Part shown: positions 56,901 through 64,000 of the stretch, in pieces
How positions within the stretch are numbered: the first letter of the stretch is position 1
Layout: every line of letters begins with the position of its first letter
Source: Parapristionchus giblindavisi
Lineage: Eukaryota; Nematoda; Chromadorea; Rhabditida; Diplogasteridae
Direction: 5' to 3'
DNA: 64,000 nt
NCBI GenBank assembly: GCA_943737045.1
Contig: CALSFV010000339.1
Coordinates: forward strand, 124,001-188,000
Notes under the pieces: generated by a model
Seen by the model: only the letters and a program-made list of their open reading frames with translations
Database searches by the model: none
What the model was told of the DNA's origin: nothing
Program-made: the position numbers and the translations under genes

Positions 56901-59900
56901 TTCTGTAGTTTGCGATGTTCAGCCCTCAGACGATTGTAGTCAAGATCCAATTTATTTGCTTCTGAAGGCAGAAGAGAGAGTATCAAATTAGTGAATACAT
57001 AGAAAATCTTATGTGCCATATGAAACAGAGAATCACCCTTTCACTGACAATCATAGACATCTATTGATTCTGTCTTACAGAATGTTAGCTCATAGTGACT
57101 ATAGTGCCACAACTTTGTTATACCAAGAAATCAATCAATGAATTGTAAATCAATTAATCAATAATGAATACTTACCCGAAGGCAGACTAGAAGCTGAACA
57201 CTCGGATATAAGACTGGCTGTGGAAGGACGACCGGGTAGAACGCCTATTTACAAATATTATTTAATATTAAAATAGAATAAATAAATATAAACCTATGGT
57301 ATGTGATGGTAGAGTATTAGAGGATATTGGAGGATAACGAGGGGGAGATACTTCAACTTGAGGTTTCTATAATGACATTTAACCATTAATATTTAAAAAA
57401 AAATTTGCTAAACTATTATTTAGATAGTCTTATAGTGGTATAGCCCCCAACCTGTAAGATCAATATGCAGTACACACATCTGACTACAGTTTATAAGTGT
57501 AGTGACTTGTCACTACTTTCAAAGACCAAACTTCATATCCTAATTTGCATATTATAATAGATGCACCCAACAACAGACTTACTGACACCAGACACTGTTG
57601 AATTAGCATATTCATATGCAAATTGTGGTGGCGCGTATAAATAGCCATCACAGCATCATAACTTCAGTTCAGTTCACTTTCTTTCGAATTGTCAACTCCG
57701 GCTATCAGCCGTCTTCTTTCCCAGGCATCAGGCCTTTCATTCATTCATTAGTTCAGTTCACTTTCTTTCGAATTGTCAACTCCGGCTATCAGCCGTCTTC
57801 TTTCTCAGGCACCAAGCCTTTCATTCATTCATTCATTCATTGGTTGTGTATCACCAACCAATTCAATTCTTATCTGCCGTATCACGGCTTCAATCTCACT
57901 GCCGTATCACGGCCTCAAATCTCTTCTGTCGTCATCACGACTTCATCCCATCGGCATTCAAGCTCTCTTCGTACAACATCTACAGGCATTCTCGCCTCCT
58001 TCTCGTCGTCAACAACCATCCTTCGCCTACACTTAGTTCCCGTATTAATTGTAACTATTCCTAATAAATATTATTGATTTATATCAATCTCTTTGTCTCC
58101 ACACTATCATTGTACCAAAATAAAGGGCAAGGGTAGTTTCTCCTCCGTGTTAACCATTTTCAACAGCGCTTCCGTCGGAAGTCGTTATATGGTGCATTGG
58201 TCAAATTATTCAAGACCCGCGTGGCAGCAATCATTCAGTTCAATATCAAATTAATTATTCAGTTCAATTCTATTCAAATTCATTCCATATTCAATTCAAT
58301 CTATCAATTCAATTCACTCTACATATTTCATCATGAGTGAACAAGACCAAACCAATCAATCACGGGTAAGCATCGTGAAGTCAATTCATGAACTAACTCA
58401 GAGTATTCCTCGTTTAGTAGTTCGAATGAACGAGATTGAGACTTATGAAGAGTTCAAACCTCTTTATACAGAAGCTTTCTGTGTCAAACATCACATATTC
58501 ACCATCAAAACAGATGGAACAAGATGTGAACAGTCTTGTCAAATTATCAATTGATCAATTTCAAGACTCTATTAGAATGGGTCACGAATCAATATTGTTC
58601 GCTAAACAACTAAAATGCTCTCATCTCAATATTGATCCTGATGAAACCGTACCGTTCAGTAATAGTCAATCTTCCCTCCCTCTATTTTCTTCAATGAATA
58701 TTCGTCTATTCGATGGACCAGACGAATCACAATATCAATCGTCCACCACTCTATTCAATATTACTCATGAAAAGAAGCCTGATTCAAATAATCCCTCCTT
58801 CAATTCAAATCCAAGTCAATCTCTTCCCATGAATGATGAACCAAAGTATATTATCACGAATTGTGAGCAACTTCAGTCATGTGACCTTGGAACTATCATT
58901 AGTGATTCATCTCTATCTGTGAACAAAACTGATCAGTCCATCAATTCTAATATTGATACAATCACAGATCATCAAACTCATGATAATCATCAATCGTTCC
59001 GTCAAGAGGCAGAAAATCGTGTTGCATTAGTTCCATTAGCCAATGTTGATTCCATGACAGAATCTCAATCTCGTCTACGAGACGATACAATCATAGAGAA
59101 TCATTTCATGTACACCATTCAGAATACTGGTCAAGAGAACATCTGTCACATTGACCAATCTCCAACTATCAATCCTGTTATTGATATATCAGAGACTCCA
59201 TCAAATCATCACCTTATCAAGAAAGGTGTGATAAGATTTGATAAGAAGAGATCAGCTACTGTCAAACTAGATAAGGCTACATATCCTCGTGAATTCAAAG
59301 ATCAAACTCTAGCTCGATTACTTGCACTAGAAACTCATAATAATCTCTATCATTCTGTTCTTCATATCAATGAACTCTCAAAGTCACACAAATCATTATT
59401 ATATCAACATACCCTCTCCGCTTCTGTTTCGTTCAGGCGGGAGGAAAGTCATTCTTCCTTTCATGTAAAGAAACAATATTCCGTTACTCTATTAATTCAA
59501 TCATTATTATCAATTCTGATTCACAATTTTGTTCATTCTCGAGTCAATATCAGATGTGATATTGCCAATTTCAATCATGCCAACATCACCCATCTCTCAA
59601 TCATTTCGCCTTAGGCCTAATTACCAAAATTTCCCTAACAATAAGCCCCCATTTCTTCTTTCTACGCCCGGAGTGTAGTGACTTGTCACTACTTTCAAAG
59701 ACCAAACTTCATATCCTAATTTGCATATTATAATAGATGCACCCAACAACAGACTTACTGACACCAGACACTGTTGAATTAGCATATTCATATGCAAATT
59801 GTGGTGGCGCGTATAAATCATAGATGTGCACACTGGGGGGAAAGGCTGTGCGCAAACCGGGGAATTGTAAGGCAAGGCTAGGCGCATGGCCATTTTTAGA

Positions 59901-61196
59901 AGATTTGGCTGGAAATTTTCCAATTTTTGCGAGGCAAAGCTATGCGCAAGGCCCCGCAAGGGAAGGCAATGCTGTGTGCAAAAAGAATTCGTTTTCACGC
60001 GCCCACCTATGGTATAAATAGCCATCACAGCATCATAACTTCAGTTCAGTTCACTTTCTTTCGAATTGTCAACTCCGGCTATCAGCCGTCTTCTTTCCCA
60101 GGCATCAGGCCTTCCATTCATTCATTAGTTCAGTTCATTCTTTTCGAATTGTCAACTCCGGCTATCAGCCGTCTTCTTTCCCAGGCATCAGGCCTTTCAT
60201 TCATTCATTAGTTCAGTTCATTCTTTTCGAATTGTCAACTCCGGCTATCAGCCGTCTTCTTTCCCAGGCATCAGGCCTTTCATTCATTCATTCATTCATT
60301 GGTTGTGTATCACCAACCAATTCAATTCTTATCTGCCGTATCACGGCTTCAATCTCACTGCCGTATCACGGCCTCAAATCTCTTCTGTCGTCATCACGAC
60401 CATCCCATCGGCATTCAAGCTCTCTTCGTACAACATCTACAGGCATTCTCGCCTCCTTCTCGTCGTCAACAACCATCCTTCGCCTACACTTAGTTCCCGT
60501 ATTAATTGTAACTATTCCTAATAAATATTATTGATTTATATCAATCTCTTTGTCTCCACACTATCATTGTACCAAAATAAAGGGCAAGGGTAGTTTCTCC
60601 TCCGTGTTAACCATTTTCAACAGCGCTTCCGTCGGAAGTCGTTATAATAAGTTTAAAATATCAAATCATTTAAAAATGCTTCTCTTACCACTGTGTCATA
60701 GTACAACTCTCAGTATCAACTTTCAAAAGATATGAACGAAGAGAAGTAATAAAACCAGTCAATTAATCAATACCTCCACATTTACAGTATCCTTCCTCGA
60801 CGATGTCGGTGTGGGAGGATCAGCTGAATTCTTCGATGATCCATCACTTCTTCTGAAAATCAATCAATAAACTTTTTAGAATCAATCGATAACCTCCTTC
60901 TCACCCTGACCCAGGTACAGTAGGAGGTGAATCCCTTCTATGCACACTGGGTGGTCCATCCCCTCGTCCTATTCTCTCTGTACCTCCATTCACAGGACTA
61001 TCAGAATCGAAAAGATTTGCCATTGCTACACGAGCAGCTACCTGATATTGATTGGAATACAGTAACCACCAGATCGATACCGTACTCAATCAATCAATAC
61101 CTGTCTGGATGGAATATCATCAAATACATTAGATCTCTGACCATTCTCATTCCAATAACTATCTTCTGGATCATCAAATGTAAACTTCTTATGCAT
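53913..61196 (-). CDS. spe-39: VIPAS39 / SPE-39 (VPS33B-interacting vesicle fusion protein), complete
   Basis: Partner of the Sec1/Munc18 protein VPS33B in the CHEVI complex; acts in endosome-lysosome and membranous-organelle traffic, and in C. elegans is needed for sperm organelles. Seventeen exons, from 61196-61101 (MHKKFTFDDPEDSYWNEN) through 61041-60905, 60852-60774, 57366-57294, 57244-57176, 56961-56891 (LRAEHRKLQKHLE), 56769-56656, 56471-56402 (KINLLDAAIAIVDHNVILA), 56348-56271 (VLFFLKSTLIDALFRDILL), 56084-55933, 55777-55681 (SDHINLIERQIEIE), 55483-55423, 55327-55260 (TMATLYYSCLYHFDLPP), 55165-55068, 55014-54950, 54245-54168 and 54035-53913 (ending AALNNTV-stop). About 509 residues against 493 in human. 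LERQIxIE and TLxYSCxYHxxxxx are shared with human VIPAS39. A possible trans-splice acceptor (ATTGTAG) ends 6 bases before the ATG. Intron 3 contains an LTR retrotransposon. Confidence 0.9.
54753..54912. repeat. Tandem repeat of about 29 bp in a spe-39 intron
   Basis: Five to six copies of TTGATCTTTGATCTTCGTCTGATTCAAAT-type units (core GATCTTTGATCTTCGTCTGA), with few changes between copies. The GATCTTTGATC core is also scattered through the window as single copies. Confidence 0.9.
57498..58189 (+). repeat. 5' LTR of a retrotransposon
   Basis: Starts TGTAGTGACTTGTCACTAC and ends GGAAGTCGTTATA. It contains a promoter TATA box (GCGTATAAATAGCC, about 57635-57648), a 5' repeat block (GTTCAGTTCACTTTCTTTCG, two copies) and a polyadenylation-type AATAAATATT. 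The flanking ATAAG at 57493-57497 is repeated after the 3' LTR. Confidence 0.92.
58333..59614 (+). pseudogene. gag-like region of the LTR element, frameshifted
   Basis: A first frame starts MSEQDQTNQSRVSIVKSI and ends after 73 codons. A second frame (58436-59614, 392 codons) overlaps it and carries the bulk: SLVKLSIDQFQDSIRMGH, an Asn/Ser/Gln-rich middle, and YPREFKDQTLARLLALETH. The change of frame falls around 58480-58520. It is either a disabling frameshift or a programmed shift; with no pol region downstream the first is more likely. No zinc knuckle seen. Family not assignable from gag alone. Confidence 0.6.
59674..60646 (+). repeat. 3' LTR with an inserted MITE and an extra internal repeat
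   Basis: Same ends as the 5' LTR (TGTAGTGACTTGTCACTAC to GGAAGTCGTTATA). It is 973 bp against 692 bp. The extra length is the 193 bp MITE at 59819-60011 plus 8 bp duplication, and a third copy of the GTTCAGTTCATTCTTTTCGA...TCATTCATTCATTA block of about 80 bp. Confidence 0.92.
59819..60011. mobile_element. hAT-like MITE inserted in the 3' LTR TATA box
   Basis: Ends CATAGATGTGCACAC and GCGCCCACCTATG (inverted, imperfect). The flanking 8 bp GTATAAAT is present at 59811-59818 and 60012-60019, but once in the 5' LTR. CATAG(A/G)TG ends and an 8 bp duplication fit hAT. A related copy in opposite orientation starts at 63891. Confidence 0.9.
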
Positions 61197-61730
61197 CTCC
61201 CCTACAATGTTATCTACTATAGACTACAACTAAACAATGACTACTTCAAATAACCTTCCACTGGAATACCAACCATTTAGTGTATACAACGATAACAACT
61301 GAAAATTATTGATTTATTAGGCATGAATGAGAGTAGAAAGGACATGAGGATAGAGAGATAAAAGGGACAACAATGATGGATCAATACTCCCATAATCAAG
61401 GGATGAATGCGAATGGATAAATCAATAAAAGGGGTAGATCTAGTGATCGATCATCTTGAGATGATAGAGTTCATTATCGATCGAGTAGTCATCGATAATG
61501 ACAAGGAATTGAATAGAGATAGAGAAGAAGAGCGAGACAACGGGACGACAATCACGAAACAACGACGGAGATGGATAATGAAACAAGTGATGAAAGGATG
61601 GGCATTGTAGTATACTGTATGATCAAGAGATGAATGAATGGATGGAACTAAAGCAATCAATAATCTACAATGAAGGTATGGAATAGTATTGAATAGAATG
61701 AAATGAATACATCTATATATTTAACTCTGT
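61197..61730. other. DNAJA to spe-39 intergenic segment
   Basis: 534 bp between the DNAJA stop and the spe-39 start on the same strand. It holds the presumed DNAJA 3' UTR. Just before the spe-39 ATG the minus strand reads AACATTGTAGGGGAG, with a splice-acceptor-like TTGTAG. No promoter element recognised. Confidence 0.5.
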
Positions 61731-62090
61731 GCACACTGAACACCAGGATGTCCTCCTTGTTCTTCTTCATCTGAATCATCTTCATATGCTTGACCACCAC
61801 CACGACCATTCTTCGCGTATCGAGACTTATCGTAATCCATTAGGGAAACCTCAAATACGTCAATCAATATATAGTTATAAACAATTCATGAAACACAGCT
61901 CAGGCGCAAGTACTACTTTTACACTATAACAGGATTAAGCAGATCAAATGTTGACCAACTTAGTGGCCACGATATAAAAATGGTAATAATTAGAAAATGA
62001 ATAGTACCTCTTCAGCATCGGCAGGTTTGTTCACTGGTCTGGCAGGAGGGAATTGGCTGGCGAGCATCTTAATAAATACATTCATTGCTT

Positions 62091-62142
<52 letters not shown>

Positions 62143-63601
62143 TAATAGAAAGCTGAATGGAATAAACAAAAAATGAACAAAAACTCACTCTATACTTCTT
62201 ATCATCGTCGAGGAAATGAGGTTCAGGGAATCGAATATCGAATTCAACAATTAGATTACCCTTGATATCGGGATTACGTACGGTAGGCATACCCTCACCA
62301 AGGATACCACGATGACTATCTATAATATATATATTCTGATGATTATGTATAGTCTAACTAATATTTATGATATAAAGGGTACAAAGTACATCGAGTATGT
62401 CTAGATAAAGTACACCACAAGAGCAGTTAAAGTATAATCCAGTCAACAAAAGAAGATATAAACTAACCAGGAGTGATGATATCTCCAGGCTTATTCTTCA
62501 TAACAATATGTCTACCATCCAAATGATTGATAGTGAACTCGTATCCACACAATGCCTCGTTCAGAGAAATTTCCTAAATTAAAATTTAATTACTAAATTA
62601 ATAATATTAATGGATAGTATTGTATAAGTATCGGCTTGCATGCACCCAAAAAAAGATGAACAATATTTTGAGCAAGATTCTCTTACATTAGCAGCTCTGA
62701 TCAAACTATCAAATACAAAAATACTCTAACAGAAAGAATATAACTAAATATAATGAATGAAAGTAACCTTTTTCATGAAAAGATCGTCTCCTTTTCTCGT
62801 GAAAACATCGTGTTCCTTGATTTGGATGACAATAATGACATCTCCGGGCTCAATTTCGGGCTGAACATATTCACAGATTACATTTTTTTCAATTAAAAAA
62901 AAAGCAAATTAAGACAATCGATTACAAATATAACATTACTTACATCAAGTTGATCTCCCTCATTAGGGAATACAATCTTTTCATCATCATCTACTCCTCG
63001 CTTTACGTTTACTTCCAAAACCTATAACATGACAAATTATTTTGGCGAAGAATAAATTCCTCCAAGTATGCTAGGAAAATATCGCCAAAAAATCGTATAA
63101 AAATGTCAATAGAAATTGATGTTTATAAGATTCCAACGATAAATAATTACAAAATCAAACCTTTTGCTCAGTTTTCGTTTTTTGGCCATTGCATCTCTCG
63201 CATACATCGTCACGAGGAACGGCCTTATCTGAAATATTTAGATTTTAGTTAAAGCTAATTTTAAAAAAAATACTGAAGAAAAAATAATTAAGAATATAAA
63301 ACCAACTTCCTTGTCCTTTGCATTCAGGGCATGCAACTTGCATTTGTTGAATCATTCCAGGGCCAATCTAAACAATACCAAATTACTTAACTGCATAATT
63401 ATTATAACGCTTTCACTAAACCCCAGTATGAACTTTTAGTTATTAATAAAAAAATTATCAAAATCACTGGCATACCTGGTCCACAATAGAAAAAAATGTT
63501 TATATAATAAAACAAAATAACAAACCTGCTTCATCATCATTACGGCTCCCTTTCCTTTACATTTGGAACACATGTAATTGCGACCAGATTTCGATCCGGT
63601 A
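61731..63601 (-). CDS. DNAJA-type Hsp40 co-chaperone, C-terminal part (5' end outside window)
   Basis: Type I J-protein; delivers clients to Hsp70 and stimulates its ATPase. Exons from the 5' side: 63601-63526 ([11 protein letters not shown], zinc-finger CxxCxGxG), 63367-63307 ([10 protein letters not shown]), 63228-63161 ([10 protein letters not shown]), 63021-62944 ([18 protein letters not shown]), 62860-62768 ([20 protein letters not shown]), 62573-62468 ([20 protein letters not shown]), 62319-62189 ([20 protein letters not shown]), 62067-62008 and 61849-61731. The C-terminus [11 protein letters not shown]...[13 protein letters not shown] is the DNAJA1/2 form of the prenylation-type CxxS tail (CAQS; CQTS in human). 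At least three CxxCxGxG repeats are visible. The J domain and first zinc repeat lie beyond position 64000. All phases inspected close. Confidence 0.93.
62095..62142. repeat. TAA trinucleotide microsatellite
   Basis: About 15 copies of AAT/TAA in an intron of the DNAJA gene. Confidence 0.95.
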
Positions 63602-63890
63602 CTGAAAACATCAACGTTTAGTAAACGTAGTTTACTACGGAATGTTTGTGGCCCCAGACTTCGGGAGACATGTCATTCCATAGGTCTCCGAAATAGTACA
63701 TGTTTTCGTATTGATTTTGTTGAGGAAAAGAAATTTTCATATTCTTGAATTGATTTTTTCGCCCCACAATAAACACCGGACTCTAGTCGTAATACAACAT
63801 TTCAACAATATCAAATGAACCCAAACACAAAATGGAAGAGATTCCAGAGGTGCCAAGGTCGGAATCTATATAAATACAATATTTTTTAAC

Positions 63891-64000
63891 CATAGGTGGG
63901 CGCGTGAAAACGAATATTTTTTACGCACAGCCTTGCCTTCCCATAGGGGACTTGCGAATAGCCTTTCCTCGCAAAAATCGGACTATTTCCGGTCGAATTC
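63891..64000. mobile_element. hAT-like MITE, partial (cut by window end)
   Basis: Begins CATAGGTGGGCGCGTGAAAA, the inverse of the right end of the element at 59819-60011, and continues with the family's CGCACAGCCTTGCCTTCCC block. It lies in an intron of the DNAJA gene. The far end is outside the window. Confidence 0.8.

Larger units (their letters stand above)
57498..60646 (+). mobile_element. Non-autonomous LTR retrotransposon in spe-39 intron 3
   Basis: Two LTRs (57498-58189 and 59674-60646) bound a 1,484 bp internal region. The 5 bp target duplication is ATAAG (57493-57497 and 60647-60651). Directly after the 5' LTR, TGGTGCATTGGTC is complementary to the 3' end of tRNA-Gly including CCA, so it is the primer-binding site. 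The interior has only a gag-like region; no protease, reverse transcriptase or integrase is present, so the element depends on others. It runs against the sense of spe-39. Confidence 0.92.

Noticed and set aside
57616..58077. 153-codon frame beginning in the 5' LTR (similar frames at 59927-60534)
   Set aside because: Lies in the repeated leader part of the LTR; translation of the TTCATTCATTCA and CTTTCG repeats.
61731..61849. First exon of spe-39 (reads [11 protein letters not shown]...)
   Set aside because: In frame it joins the preceding DNAJA exons and gives the family's LMDYD and VQC-AQS terminus, so it is the DNAJA last exon.

Overview
The window is nuclear DNA from a nematode, probably rhabditid-like; the species cannot be named from sequence alone. 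Evidence: short introns with GT..AG ends in almost every protein gene; a U1 snRNA gene whose 5' end and terminal stem-loop match the nematode form; chemoreceptor-type 7TM genes; a SPE-39-type gene. No mitochondrial, bacterial or plasmid genes are seen. Most short open frames are intron or repeat shadows. Protein genes were assembled by eye from exons, so exon edges can be off by a base.

Layout. 53-5759 (+): 3' part of a tau-tubulin-kinase/Asator-type casein kinase I family gene, with a 1 kb foldback element in one intron. 7119-7280 (+): U1 snRNA gene. 8321-27653 (-): a very long ACBD3 (GCP60) gene, with acyl-CoA-binding domain, Q-rich linker and GOLD domain. One 6.6 kb intron holds a complete F-box/LRR gene on the other strand (12128-16594), and an 8.9 kb intron holds a possible 7TM receptor exon (22035-22577). 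28000-34100: transposon-rich spacer with a 1.2 kb hAT-like element, several MITEs and a GC/AT minisatellite. 34116-36151 (+): Str-superfamily-like chemoreceptor whose last exon runs into an inverted-repeat element. 38385-42710 (+): complete 14-exon FAD amine (polyamine) oxidase with a signal peptide. 43887-53680: large palindrome with 3,210 bp arms. 53913-61196 (-): complete 17-exon VIPAS39/SPE-39 gene with a non-autonomous LTR retrotransposon in intron 3. 61731-63601 (-): C-terminal two thirds of a DNAJA-type Hsp40 gene, continuing beyond the window.

The cellular genes are mostly housekeeping: splicing (U1), Golgi organisation (ACBD3), endosome/lysosome fusion (SPE-39), protein folding (DNAJA), polyamine oxidation and a cytoskeletal kinase. 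They do not form a pathway. DNAJA and SPE-39 are head-to-tail 535 bp apart with a splice-acceptor-like site just before the SPE-39 ATG, so a trans-spliced operon is possible.

The most unusual structure is the palindrome. Its arms have equal length once a 1,223 bp element with an 8 bp target duplication is removed from the right arm. Their inner ends stop exactly at the TTAA end of a piggyBac-like MITE, and the 2.1 kb spacer carries a foldback element with Tc1-like ends.
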